Shown: one piece after another, positions 1 to 7,912 of the stretch
How the letters are laid out: the number at the start of each line of letters is the position of its first letter
Position numbering within the stretch: position 1 is the stretch's first letter
Source: a bacterium
Lineage (GTDB): Bacteria > Auribacterota > Auribacteria > Auribacterales > Auribacteraceae
Reading direction: 5' to 3'
DNA length: 10,441 bases
Assembly: GCA_021161885.1 (NCBI GenBank)
Contig: JAGGZS010000163.1
Coordinates: forward strand, 1-10,441
Made by a program: the position numbers and the translations under genes
The notes under the pieces: generated by a model
What the model saw: the letters and a program-made list of their open reading frames with translations, nothing else
The model's database searches: none
What the model was told of the DNA's origin: nothing

Positions 1-19
1 ATACTTTTGCAACAACCCC
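1..19. mobile_element. Possible insertion-sequence terminus at the left edge
   Basis: Read on the minus strand, this stretch starts GGGGTTGTTGCAAAAG. It matches the candidate IS end at 10108-10123 (GGGCGTGTTGCAAAAC) at 13 of 16 positions, including the core TGTTGCAAAA. Terminal inverted repeats of the form GG...TGTTGCAAA are common in several IS families. The body of the element would lie to the left, outside the window. No transposase sequence is visible here, so this rests only on the match. Confidence 0.35.
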
Positions 20-52
20 ATGATCGAGTTTCATTAAAAAAAGAAATATTAT

Positions 53-82
53 TTGCAATTTACCGCATATTAATGTTATAAT
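53..82 (+). promoter_or_regulatory. Sigma70-type promoter for the repeat-protein gene
   Basis: A TTGCAA -35 hexamer at 53-58 is separated by 18 nt from a perfect TATAAT -10 at 77-82. A TG at 74-75 makes it an extended -10. The predicted start of transcription is near 89, which leaves a leader of about 40 nt. An AGGTG Shine-Dalgarno at 116-120 sits 7 nt before the ATG at 128. The motif match is direct; activity is inferred. Confidence 0.6.
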
Positions 83-127
83 TATCTAACTAATAGATTT
101 AAAACCTCTAACAATAGGTGTACAAAA

Positions 128-1957
128 ATGAAAAATACTGTTGCTGCAATATTTATTTTATTCTTTTGTGCCGAATTCTCTCTTAACATTTACGCATCAG
201 GCTCGCTTGATTCCGATAACGACGGACTGGCGGACTCTGAAGAAATTTTTGTTTTCGGCGATGAATTAATGATAAATACATATACCCCGAACTACCAGTG
301 GTTCCCTGATATATCAAGCAACGGTTCAAACTACATGGCGGTCTGGCAAAGCGACCGCCAAGACGGACAAGGTTATGGCGTTTATATGCAGATGATTGAT
401 CCCAATGGGAACAAAATCACACTGGAATCGCTGGTTAACAGTTTTACAACGCAGAACCAGTCAACTCCGTCCGTAACTACCGACGGCACAAACTATTTTG
501 TTGCATGGCAAAGCGATACACAAGATGGTAATGATTACGGGATATTCGGTCGAATTTATAATGAAAACGGTAATACCCAAATGTCAGAGTTCCAAATAAA
601 TACTTATACAACAAGCTGGCAAACAGGACCTAATATAGCGTATAACGGCACAAATTATCTTGTTGTATGGCAGTCGGAAGGACAGGACGGCAGTAATTCA
701 GGAATATTCGGGCAGTTACTGAATTCGGCAGGGACAAAAATAGGCAGTGAATTCCAAATAAATACTTATACTACTGGCCACCAATGGTTTTCTAACGCGG
801 CAAGTGATGGTAAAAATTATTTTGTTACTTGGCAAAGCATTAACCAAGACGGCAGCCAGAGTGGAATATTCGGGCAGTTACTGAATTCGGCAGGGACAAA
901 AATAGGCACGGAATTCCAAATAAATACTTACACTACAGGTGACCAGAGCACCCCGAGCATAGCAAGTGACGGTGAAAATTATTTTGTTACTTGGCAAAGC
1001 ATAGGACAAGACGGCAGCCAAAGTGGAATATTCGGGCAGTTATTCGATAATGACGCCAACAAAATAGGCACGGAATTCCAAATAAATACTTATACAGCCG
1101 ACAAACAAGATTCCCCCGATGTCTCAAGCGGCGGGCATAGGTATCTTGTAGCTTGGCAAAGTATGGGGCAAGACGGTAACTTTGACGGAATTTATGCCCA
1201 GCTATTTGATTCCGCAGGTAACAAAATAGGTGATGAAACACTGATAAATACATATACCGCAGGTAACCAGAAATATCCGAATATAACAAGCGACGGGCAC
1301 AATTTCGCTTTAGTGTGGCACAGTTTCAGCCAAGACGGCGATACATACGGTATTTTTTCTAAAATATCATCAGGCTGCGGCACAGACTATCTTAATCCCG
1401 ATACCGACGGCGACGGAATGAACGACGGGTTTGAAGTGCGCAATAATCTAAACCCTTTTATTGACGATTCATCCGGCGATTTAGATAATGACGGGTTATC
1501 TAATATTGATGAATCAAACAACGGAACTTCCCCCGCCAATGCCGATACAGACAACGATGGATTAATTGACGCAATAGAAGTCAACCAGCTTAATACCAAT
1601 CCGCTTAACCCCGATACCGACGGTGACGGCATGTATGACGGAGATGAGGTTTACGTAGGAATGGAACCAGATAACGCAGATTCTTTGTTTGCCATAAAAA
1701 GTATCACGCTCAATGAAACCCAAAACAATATGAAAATTATGTGGTACGGTTCCGTATCAAATACCGACATAGAATATAAAATTTTATGGTCGCATTACCC
1801 ATGGACAGATTGGCATAATGCTGAACCGGATAACGCGGATATAATGAATGACGGCGGAATCCGTTCATGGATAGATGAAGGCGACAACGATACGCTAACT
1901 CCTCGATCTCAACCCGCAGGCGATAACAGCAGGTTTTACAAAATAGTTGTGCAATAA
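128..1957 (+). CDS. Secreted seven-repeat protein with thrombospondin type 3 calcium-binding motifs
   Basis: This is a 609-residue exported protein of unknown function, probably cell-surface or released. Residues 1-23 form a signal peptide: a Lys near the start, a hydrophobic core, and likely cleavage after IYA. A TSP3-type motif (DSDNDGLADSEE) follows at residues 28-39. Seven tandem repeats of about 54 residues occupy 47-423, with the consensus INTYTTG.Q..P.I.SDG.NYFVTWQS..QDG...GIFGQL. At about 421-508 lie four more Asp-rich TSP3 motifs (DTDGDG, DLDNDG, DTDNDG, DTDGDG), which are expected to bind calcium. The C-terminal ~90 residues look like a small beta-sandwich ending in RFYKIVV, a tail seen in other TSP3-containing surface proteins. 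Similar INTYTT...WQS..QDGSGYGIYGQ repeats are known from large hemolysin-type adhesins of other bacteria. Seven repeats would suit a beta-propeller, but that is speculative. The start is supported by an AGGTG Shine-Dalgarno and an upstream promoter. I see no PEP-CTERM, LPXTG or autotransporter domain, so its anchoring is unknown. Confidence 0.9.
   Translation: MKNTVAAIFILFFCAEFSLNIYASGSLDSDNDGLADSEEIFVFGDELMINTYTPNYQWFPDISSNGSNYMAVWQSDRQDGQGYGVYMQMIDPNGNKITLESLVNSFTTQNQSTPSVTTDGTNYFVAWQSDTQDGNDYGIFGRIYNENGNTQMSEFQINTYTTSWQTGPNIAYNGTNYLVVWQSEGQDGSNSGIFGQLLNSAGTKIGSEFQINTYTTGHQWFSNAASDGKNYFVTWQSINQDGSQSGIFGQLLNSAGTKIGTEFQINTYTTGDQSTPSIASDGENYFVTWQSIGQDGSQSGIFGQLFDNDANKIGTEFQINTYTADKQDSPDVSSGGHRYLVAWQSMGQDGNFDGIYAQLFDSAGNKIGDETLINTYTAGNQKYPNITSDGHNFALVWHSFSQDGDTYGIFSKISSGCGTDYLNPDTDGDGMNDGFEVRNNLNPFIDDSSGDLDNDGLSNIDESNNGTSPANADTDNDGLIDAIEVNQLNTNPLNPDTDGDGMYDGDEVYVGMEPDNADSLFAIKSITLNETQNNMKIMWYGSVSNTDIEYKILWSHYPWTDWHNAEPDNADIMNDGGIRSWIDEGDNDTLTPRSQPAGDNSRFYKIVVQ
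266..1396 (+). repeat. Seven tandem 162-bp coding repeats
   Basis: These seven units lie inside the plus-strand surface-protein gene; six are 54 codons and the second is 53. Units 3 to 5 are the most alike. The stretch beginning at 701 recurs at 863, identical for about 46 bases, and its beginning recurs again at 1025, each exactly 162 bases on. Units 1, 2 and 7 are more divergent. This pattern points to internal duplication of the middle units by unequal recombination or slippage, after an older expansion. Confidence 0.9.
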
Positions 1958-1958
1958 T

Positions 1959-2387
1959 TTAGGTTTTTCCATTACAGGCGGGATTATTTGATAATCTGTT
2001 TTTGACAATTTTTCGGTTTAACGATAATTTAGAAAAAATTTTTTTTATAAAAAAAACCGGAATAAAAGCACCTATAAAACCGCTTACCACAATAAAAGAA
2101 GTAGAAGAAACGCCTATAAAAAATATTGCTGTCAAAACACCTGCCAATAATCCTATTACGGGGAGCATAAACAAAATAAATCCCGCTTTTAAAGCATCTT
2201 TTGAATCTATTTCAATTTCAACGGAATCGCCGATATTTACATCGGCTTGATCCCTAACAGTAATTTTACGCGATTTTTTAGATTGCGCGCATCCGTCGCA
2301 TCCCTTGCAGGCAATATCAGGAGCGATTTGGACAACTACAAAATTTTCTCTTTTTTCGATAACTTTACCGCATTGTTTAATTATCAT
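1959..2387 (-). CDS. rseC: RseC/MucC family (SoxR-reducing system type) membrane protein
   Basis: This 142-residue inner-membrane protein belongs to the RseC/MucC family. Members modulate sigma-E signalling or take part in reducing SoxR in gamma-proteobacteria, and their role in other lineages is unclear. The N-terminal domain carries the family's cysteine cluster, CKGCDGC (C27, C30, C33), preceded by a beta-rich stretch. Two hydrophobic segments follow at about 68-92 and 97-114, then a basic tail. The ATG overlaps the mnmG stop as ATGA, with AGG 6 nt upstream, so translational coupling is likely. No rpoE, rseA or rseB is adjacent, so the sigma-E link cannot be assumed here. A role tied to redox or flavin/Fe-S chemistry is an inference from the cysteines. 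Family assignment is good; function is uncertain. Confidence 0.8.
   Translation of the reverse strand: MIIKQCGKVIEKRENFVVVQIAPDIACKGCDGCAQSKKSRKITVRDQADVNIGDSVEIEIDSKDALKAGFILFMLPVIGLLAGVLTAIFFIGVSSTSFIVVSGFIGAFIPVFFIKKIFSKLSLNRKIVKNRLSNNPACNGKT
1982..2003 (+). terminator. Weak intrinsic-terminator-like hairpin after the repeat-protein gene
   Basis: GATTAT (1982-1987) pairs with ATAATC (1991-1996) across a 3-nt TTG loop, followed by TGTTTTT. It lies 24 nt past the stop of the plus-strand gene and inside the 3' end of the convergent rseC gene. The stem is AT-rich and only 6 bp, so it would be a poor terminator. It is the only plausible one seen between the converging genes. Confidence 0.3.
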
Positions 2388-4240
2388 AACAACCTATTTA
2401 GTGTTTTTTTATCCGACCGGTTAAGCCGTTCCAAATAAATCATAACAAGCTGAATATCAACAGGATTAACCCCTGATATGCGCAAAGCCTGCCCTAAAGT
2501 TACGGGTTTGTTCTGCATTAATTTTTCGGCCGCTTCGCTTCTTAGTCCCACAACTTTTTTATAATCAAACGATTGGGGTATTTTCCAAGATTCATACTTG
2601 CGCATTTTCTTTACCTGTGCTTGTTGTTTGGCTATATATCCTTCATATTTGATTTCAATTTCAATTTGATTGATGTCGTTATTGTTTAAATTGTCCGCGG
2701 AAGGTTTTATAATATTTTTTTCAGCGAGATCGTTATAGCGAATTTCCGGGCGTTTTAGATATTTAGCGGCGGTCATATCTTGATACTTTATTTCGTTAAG
2801 CCGTTTGACCTCTGTTTTTACTTTTTTGATATGATACATAACCTCATCGTAAACCTTATCGGGTACTAACCCTATGTTATGCCCGTATGATACAAAACGT
2901 TGATACGCATTGTCTTCACGCAGTAAAAGCCTGTATTCCGCTCTTGAAGTAAACATTCTGTAAGGTTCTTCAGGGATTTTTATTATAAGGTCGTCAATCA
3001 TTACTCCGATATATCCTTCATGTCGTTTTATGATGAGGCTGTCTTTTCCCTGAATACTTAAAGCGGCGTTAATACCCGCCATAAGCCCTTGAGCGGCTGC
3101 TTCTTCGTATCCTGACGTGCCGTTAATCTGTCCTGCAAGGTATAATCCGCTTACTGTGCGGGTTTCAAGAGTAGGCAGTATCTGGTCGGTGGTAATAAAA
3201 TCGTATTCTATACCGTAAGCGTATCGCATAATTTGAACATTCTCAAGACCGGTTATAGACCGCATAATATCTTGCTGCACATCTTCGGGCAAACTGCTTG
3301 ACGCGCCGTTAAGGTACATTTCTTCAGTGGTTAATCCTTCCGGCTCAATAAAAATCTGGTGTTTTTCTTTATCGGGAAATTTTACTATTTTGTCTTCAAT
3401 CGACGGACAGTAACGCGGTCCTATTCCCTTTATGATTCCCGAATACAACGGCGATTTATCAAGGTTATTTCTTATAACCTCTTTGGTGTTTTGCGTTGTA
3501 TAAGTTATATAACAAGGGATTTGCTCAAGCGGGAATTTTTTTATCAATCGGGAAAAAGGTATTTTGATATCATCCGGCGGTTGAGTTTGGACTTTATTAA
3601 AATCAACAGACCGCCTTAGAATTCTCGGGGGCGTACCTGTTTTCAATCTGCCGAGTTTAAACCCCTCGTTTTTCAAACTTTGGCTTAACCGTTTAGATGA
3701 AAACTCGCCGAACCTGCCAGATTCACAACTTTTCTTGCCGATATAAATCAGCCCGTTAAGAAACGTGCCTGTAGATATAATGACTCTATGGGCTTTGATT
3801 AACGGTTTATATCTTGTTGATATGCCCGTAACTTTTTTATTCGTTATATGAATATCAGTTACGGTATCCTGAAGCAGAGTAAGGTTATGTTGTTTTTCGA
3901 GAGTTTGTTTCATTGTGAACTGGTATATTTTTTTATCGGACTGAACTCTCGATGCCCATACGGCAGGACCTTTTTTGGTGTTTAACCGCCGGAACTGAAT
4001 TGCGCTTAAATCGGCGACTCTTGCCATTTCACCGCCTAACGCGTCTATTTCTTTGACGAGGTGTCCTTTGGCTAATCCGCCGATAGCCGGGTTGCACGAC
4101 ATCTGGGCTATTGTATCTAAATTCATGGTAACCATTAATGTTTTAAGCCCCATGCGAGCCGGAGCTAAAGCCGCTTCGCATCCCGCGTGTCCGCCGCCTA
4201 CTACTATTACATCGTATTGCTCAATAAAATTACTCATCAT
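2384..4240 (-). CDS. mnmG: tRNA uridine-5-carboxymethylaminomethyl synthesis enzyme MnmG (GidA)
   Basis: MnmG is an FAD-dependent protein that works with MnmE to install the (carboxymethyl)aminomethyl group on C5 of the wobble uridine (U34) of certain tRNAs, using methylene-tetrahydrofolate. At 618 residues it is the usual full length. The N-terminal FAD-binding loop reads VVGGGHAGCEA (residues 13-23), followed by CNPAIGGLAKGHLVKE. The GidA signature RYCPSIEDKIVKF is at about 275-287, and AGQINGTSGYEEAAAQG at about 370-386. The C-terminal MnmE-interacting helical domain holds the conserved GLRSEAAEKL and TLGQALRISGV blocks. The start overlaps the mnmE stop (ATGA). Two adjacent Met codons exist: the AGG upstream lies only 3 nt before the first and 6 nt before the second, so translation may begin at 4237. 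The gene looks intact. Confidence 0.97.
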   Translation of the reverse strand: MMSNFIEQYDVIVVGGGHAGCEAALAPARMGLKTLMVTMNLDTIAQMSCNPAIGGLAKGHLVKEIDALGGEMARVADLSAIQFRRLNTKKGPAVWASRVQSDKKIYQFTMKQTLEKQHNLTLLQDTVTDIHITNKKVTGISTRYKPLIKAHRVIISTGTFLNGLIYIGKKSCESGRFGEFSSKRLSQSLKNEGFKLGRLKTGTPPRILRRSVDFNKVQTQPPDDIKIPFSRLIKKFPLEQIPCYITYTTQNTKEVIRNNLDKSPLYSGIIKGIGPRYCPSIEDKIVKFPDKEKHQIFIEPEGLTTEEMYLNGASSSLPEDVQQDIMRSITGLENVQIMRYAYGIEYDFITTDQILPTLETRTVSGLYLAGQINGTSGYEEAAAQGLMAGINAALSIQGKDSLIIKRHEGYIGVMIDDLIIKIPEEPYRMFTSRAEYRLLLREDNAYQRFVSYGHNIGLVPDKVYDEVMYHIKKVKTEVKRLNEIKYQDMTAAKYLKRPEIRYNDLAEKNIIKPSADNLNNNDINQIEIEIKYEGYIAKQQAQVKKMRKYESWKIPQSFDYKKVVGLRSEAAEKLMQNKPVTLGQALRISGVNPVDIQLVMIYLERLNRSDKKTLNRLL

Positions 4241-5601
4241 TTACCTATACAAAAATTACTGAAAATAGAATTTAAAATATCCTCCGGCGAAATTTCTCCT
4301 ATTATTTCCGACAACCTATTTTTTGCGTCATACATATACTCCAAGAACAGTTCTTCAGATACGTTTTGCTTTATTTCCGCACAGGCTTTGCGTAAAAACT
4401 CCAATCCGTCTTTAAGGCAGTTGTAATGGCGCTGGTTTACTGTATACCCTAAATTCGATTTTTGGGATGTAAACTTTTTTATAAAATTTTCCACTTGGAT
4501 TTTTATTTCTTTTATTCCCTCATGTTTTAGGGCACTGATAAAACACGGATATTGAGGTATTTTGTTTATCCATCTGATATTCTCTTTATTTACGCAATCT
4601 ATTTTGTTCACAGCATAAATGATTTTTTTATCTTTAAACTCATTTATAAAAAACAAATCTTCCTGTACAGATTTTTTTTCAGCGTCGATTAGATAAATTA
4701 AAAGATCGGTTTGAGATAAAACTTTTTTTGTTCGTTTTATCCCTTCTTTTTCTATTGCGCAGTCGGTTTTGCGTATCCCTGCCGTATCGCGGAAAACAAC
4801 TCGTATTCCGCTGATAGTCAATGTTCCCTCAATGACATCTCTTGTAGTGCCGTGAATAGGGGTAACGATAGATTTTTCCTTATCAAATAACACGTTCATC
4901 AACGACGATTTACCCACGTTGGTAAGCCCTGCTATTGTAATATGCACTCCATTTCTTATGCGCTGTCCTTCGGTATAAGATGAGATCATCAGTGTTATGG
5001 TATCCATAATATTTTTTATCCGCCCCAAGAGGTTATCGCGGTTGAAGGTTGTGGCATCGTCTTCTTCGGGGAAATCGATAGACGCTTCCACCCATCCGAT
5101 AATAAGCAGTAATTCTTCTCTGATAGATTTTATTTTTCTGCCGAATGATCCGCCCAGCATTTGCGCGGCTATTTTGACTTCTTCTTCCGCTTGAGCCGAT
5201 ACAAGTTCCGCTACGGATTCCGCCTGAGTCAAATCTATCTTGCCGTTCATAAATGCCCGTTTGGTAAATTCGCCGGGTAATGCCATTCTTGCGCCGAGCG
5301 ATAGGCATAAATCGATTATCATATTGATTATAACCGGACTTCCGTGAGAAAAAATTTCTACCGTATCCTCGCCAGTGAAACTTGAAGGGGATTGGCAGAA
5401 TATGTATGTTATTTCATCAATTACATTATTTTTTAAATCATAGATTTTACCGAGATATAATCGTCGGGGGACAAGTTCTGTTTTAACAGGATTTATAAGT
5501 TTCGCGATAATCCGCAAACATTGATCACCGCTTAAACGAACCATACCTACAGCGCCTTGACCTTCAGCGGTAGTCCTGGCAACTATTGTATCTTTGTACA
5601 T
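4237..5601 (-). CDS. mnmE: tRNA modification GTPase MnmE (TrmE)
   Basis: MnmE is the GTPase partner of MnmG in wobble U34 modification. The 454-residue protein has the standard three parts. The N-terminal tetrahydrofolate-binding domain begins with TIVARTTAEGQGAVGMVRLSG. A helical domain is interrupted by a G domain, which contains GLTNVGKSS (G1, about 223-231), GTTRDV (G2, about 249), DTAGIR (G3, about 272) and NKID (G4, about 332). The C-terminus ends FCIGK, the family's conserved tail with its catalytic-site cysteine. A GAAGGA Shine-Dalgarno precedes the ATG. Only 26 nt separate it from yidC upstream, and it overlaps mnmG downstream, so the two partner proteins should be co-translated. Nothing appears damaged. 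Confidence 0.97.
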   Translation of the reverse strand: MYKDTIVARTTAEGQGAVGMVRLSGDQCLRIIAKLINPVKTELVPRRLYLGKIYDLKNNVIDEITYIFCQSPSSFTGEDTVEIFSHGSPVIINMIIDLCLSLGARMALPGEFTKRAFMNGKIDLTQAESVAELVSAQAEEEVKIAAQMLGGSFGRKIKSIREELLLIIGWVEASIDFPEEDDATTFNRDNLLGRIKNIMDTITLMISSYTEGQRIRNGVHITIAGLTNVGKSSLMNVLFDKEKSIVTPIHGTTRDVIEGTLTISGIRVVFRDTAGIRKTDCAIEKEGIKRTKKVLSQTDLLIYLIDAEKKSVQEDLFFINEFKDKKIIYAVNKIDCVNKENIRWINKIPQYPCFISALKHEGIKEIKIQVENFIKKFTSQKSNLGYTVNQRHYNCLKDGLEFLRKACAEIKQNVSEELFLEYMYDAKNRLSEIIGEISPEDILNSIFSNFCIGK

Positions 5602-5627
5602 GAGAAAAAATCCTTCAAAAAATTTTT

Positions 5628-7301
5628 TTAAGATGTTTTAGCGTAATGCTGTTGAATAATGCTCAATAAATTGCTCAATGTCCAGTATAACACTAAACCT
5701 GAAGGAAGGTTATATAAAATAAACGTAAAAATTATCGGCATAAACATCATCATCTTCTGCTGCTGAGGGTCGGCGGATGACATTTTCTGCTGAACAAACA
5801 TGGTAATACCCATTATCAGCGGGAGAATGTTCAATGGATATTCAGTACCGTTAAACGGGATCATAAAAAGTTTATCCGGTTCCGATAACGATTGAATCCA
5901 AAAGAATTTGGCGTGAATAAGTTCATAAGCGTTGCTTAACGTACGGTAAAGCCCTATAAATATAGGAAGTTGGATAAGCATAGGCAAACAACCGCCTAAG
6001 GGATTAACTTTTTCCCGTTTATATAAAGCCATAGTTTCCTGCTGTAATTTTTTCTGGTTATCTTTGAATTTTTCTTTAAGCACAGCAATTTTCGGCTGGA
6101 GTTCCTGCATATGTTTCATAGAACGGAAACTTTTACGGGTAAGCGGATAAAAAATCAGCTTGATAAAAATAGTAAGCAGGATAATTGCGATACCGTAATT
6201 TCTGCAAAAAGAATACAAAAGGTTAAGCGATTTTATAAGAGCTAAATTAATCCAGCCGAATATACCGGTGAAATACATAGATTTTTCAAAATCGGCTTTA
6301 TAAGCGGATAATGTGCTTAAAACCTGAGGACCGGCATAAACAAAATAATCAATTTTCAGTTCCTCGCCTTTTTTTAAAGCAAAATGAGTCGAGCGAAGAT
6401 ATGTTACGAATTTTCCTTCAGTATATTTTTTTGTTTCTATCGACTCATACTCCATATTCGGTTTACAGATAAGTGTGTAGTATTTATTTTTCACACAACC
6501 CCAGACTATCTTGCCCGATATTTTTTTAACGCCTTTTTTTCCTTTAAGGTTTATAGTTTCAATTTGACCTTTACCTTCATTAATTAATGTTACCGCTTTC
6601 AGCTGTTCACGCTTGTCTTTTTGATGTATCTTGCTTATTGAGCCGAGAGTAAAAGCTATCCCGTCAATAAAAGTCAAAGTATCATCATCGGCTTTAATTG
6701 AATATTGCACGTCAAATTGGAAGTTGTCAGGATTGAGGGTTATTGTTTTCGTTTCGGTCATACCTTTTATGGAACGGGAAAATTCAATTATATTTTCAGA
6801 TACTTTTTTTACTTGAAAAACAGGCATTATCTGATCGGAATCCTGTCCCGCAAGATCAATATACATCGGTTGAATTTTATAGTCGAGCGGTTTAATAAAC
6901 TCAAACCCCTGTATATTATCTTTCCCATTGATAACTAATGATTTAAGGCATGCGCCGATATTAGAGAAAATCGCTTTAACAACATCGTTTTCAAGCACGA
7001 CTTCCTGTTCCGCTTGGATACCCTGCCATACAAATTTAGGTTGTGGAACAACAGGCTGGGCTGATATATCCGGTGTGTTAGGTTTGGATTCGACTTGGGT
7101 ATCCGTGGATATCTGCTTTGTGCCGACCGGTTCTGCCAGTGCGGCGTTATCGCCTTCAGCTGTATTTTTGTTTTGGACGCTTTGTTCATATTGTTTATTT
7201 TGCCCAGCTTTTTTTTCTATCATAGGGCGCATTACAAAATGGTTATAAAGTAGAGCAATTAGTATAGATACAAAAAAAGCGCTGAATAATCTTTTATCCA
7301 T
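5628..7301 (-). CDS. yidC: Membrane protein insertase YidC (long, Gram-negative type)
   Basis: YidC inserts and folds inner-membrane proteins, alone or with SecYEG. This 557-residue protein has the long architecture. There is an N-terminal transmembrane segment (about 5-25), then a Q/N/P-rich linker to about 90. A periplasmic beta domain spans roughly 95-330, and the conserved insertase core fills about 340-555. The core contains FYPLTRKSFRSMKHMQELQP, the cytoplasmic hairpin (KREKVNPLGGCLPMLIQLPIF) in two adjoining parts, and the late NLPSGLVLYW membrane segment. The position equivalent to the groove arginine of E. coli YidC (before YPLT) appears to be Lys here, a conservative change. AAGGAT overlapping the yidD stop is the probable ribosome binding site, though its 14-nt spacing is long. 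The gene sits between yidD and mnmE with no jag gene. Confidence 0.96.
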   Translation of the reverse strand: MDKRLFSAFFVSILIALLYNHFVMRPMIEKKAGQNKQYEQSVQNKNTAEGDNAALAEPVGTKQISTDTQVESKPNTPDISAQPVVPQPKFVWQGIQAEQEVVLENDVVKAIFSNIGACLKSLVINGKDNIQGFEFIKPLDYKIQPMYIDLAGQDSDQIMPVFQVKKVSENIIEFSRSIKGMTETKTITLNPDNFQFDVQYSIKADDDTLTFIDGIAFTLGSISKIHQKDKREQLKAVTLINEGKGQIETINLKGKKGVKKISGKIVWGCVKNKYYTLICKPNMEYESIETKKYTEGKFVTYLRSTHFALKKGEELKIDYFVYAGPQVLSTLSAYKADFEKSMYFTGIFGWINLALIKSLNLLYSFCRNYGIAIILLTIFIKLIFYPLTRKSFRSMKHMQELQPKIAVLKEKFKDNQKKLQQETMALYKREKVNPLGGCLPMLIQLPIFIGLYRTLSNAYELIHAKFFWIQSLSEPDKLFMIPFNGTEYPLNILPLIMGITMFVQQKMSSADPQQQKMMMFMPIIFTFILYNLPSGLVLYWTLSNLLSIIQQHYAKTS

Positions 7302-7318
7302 AATTTTTTTTAAAATCC

Positions 7319-7624
7319 TTATTTGGTTGATTTATAATTTTTTTCAGGAACAGGGTCGTAACCATGCCCGCCCAATGGATGGCATCTTAAAATACGTTTT
7401 ACCGCTAAATATGAGCCGTAAATAAAGCCGTGTATTTTAAAGGCCGTTAGCGCATAATCTGAACATGTAGGTAAATATCTGCAAGCCGGACGTTTCCAGC
7501 TAAACAATATTTTATATACTTTAATGCTGAATACAGCCGTATTAAGCGGTATTCGGCTTATAAAAAACTCCAGCCTGCTGAAATATTTTAGCTGCTTCAT
7601 CCGATAGGTCTTGGTAGGTAGCAT
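7319..7624 (-). CDS. yidD: Membrane protein insertion efficiency factor YidD
   Basis: YidD is a small membrane-associated protein that assists YidC-dependent insertion. The conserved core is complete: KVYKILFSWKRPACRYLPTC at about 35-54, SDYA, and RCHPLGGHGYDPVP at about 80-93, with the family's cysteines. The protein is 101 residues, longer than the usual 70-90, because of an N-terminal extension. The ATG at 7624 has AAGGA 9-10 nt upstream. The alternative Met at 7600 lacks a ribosome binding site, so the longer form is preferred. This start lies inside rnpA and creates an 83-nt overlap in a different frame. The gene ends 17 nt before yidC. Confidence 0.93.
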   Translation of the reverse strand: MLPTKTYRMKQLKYFSRLEFFISRIPLNTAVFSIKVYKILFSWKRPACRYLPTCSDYALTAFKIHGFIYGSYLAVKRILRCHPLGGHGYDPVPEKNYKSTK

Positions 7625-7904
7625 TTATACTCGTCCTTTTCGCGATAACTACCAGATCATAACCAGGTTTTATTGAAGGCATATTATTAAAAAAAATTTC
7701 TCTTACTCGCCGTTTAAATTTGTTTCTTACAACGGCATCGCCTATTTTTTTTGTTACGGTAATACCCAAACGAGTCAATCGTAAACGATCGTTTTTATAA
7801 AGATAAAATAAAACAAGGTATTTGCCGGATACTTTTTGTCCTGTATTATAAACCTGTTGAAACTGCCATTTATACCTGAGTTTATGATAACGGCGTTTGT
7901 CCAT
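7542..7904 (-). CDS. rnpA: Ribonuclease P protein component
   Basis: RnpA is the protein subunit of RNase P, which binds the M1 RNA and helps remove the 5' leader of pre-tRNAs. The 120-residue protein shows the basic N-terminus with the aromatic F..VY pocket (QFQQVYNTG, residues 14-22), LGITVTKKIGDAVVRNKFKR, and the RNR-type helix RNKFKRRVREIF (60-71). This is followed by DLVVIAKR. The start is 8 nt past the rpmH stop with no clear Shine-Dalgarno, suggesting translational coupling to rpmH. Its last 83 nt are shared with yidD. The RNA subunit gene is not in this window. Confidence 0.95.
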   Translation of the reverse strand: MDKRRYHKLRYKWQFQQVYNTGQKVSGKYLVLFYLYKNDRLRLTRLGITVTKKIGDAVVRNKFKRRVREIFFNNMPSIKPGYDLVVIAKRTSINATYQDLSDEAAKIFQQAGVFYKPNTA

Positions 7905-7912
7905 TGAGCTAA

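Noticed and set aside
266..1396. Regular spacing of repeats considered as a CRISPR-like array
   Set aside because: The units are 162 bp, in frame and protein-coding, with no unique spacers between short identical repeats.
987..1632. Long minus-strand open frames opposite the repeat-protein gene
   Set aside because: They mirror the repeated plus-strand coding sequence, lack ribosome binding sites and show no family motifs. They are shadows caused by the repeats.
6928..7248. Plus-strand 106-codon open frame opposite the yidC linker
   Set aside because: It is antisense to the biased Q/P/T-rich linker of YidC, which explains the lack of stops; no recognisable domain.
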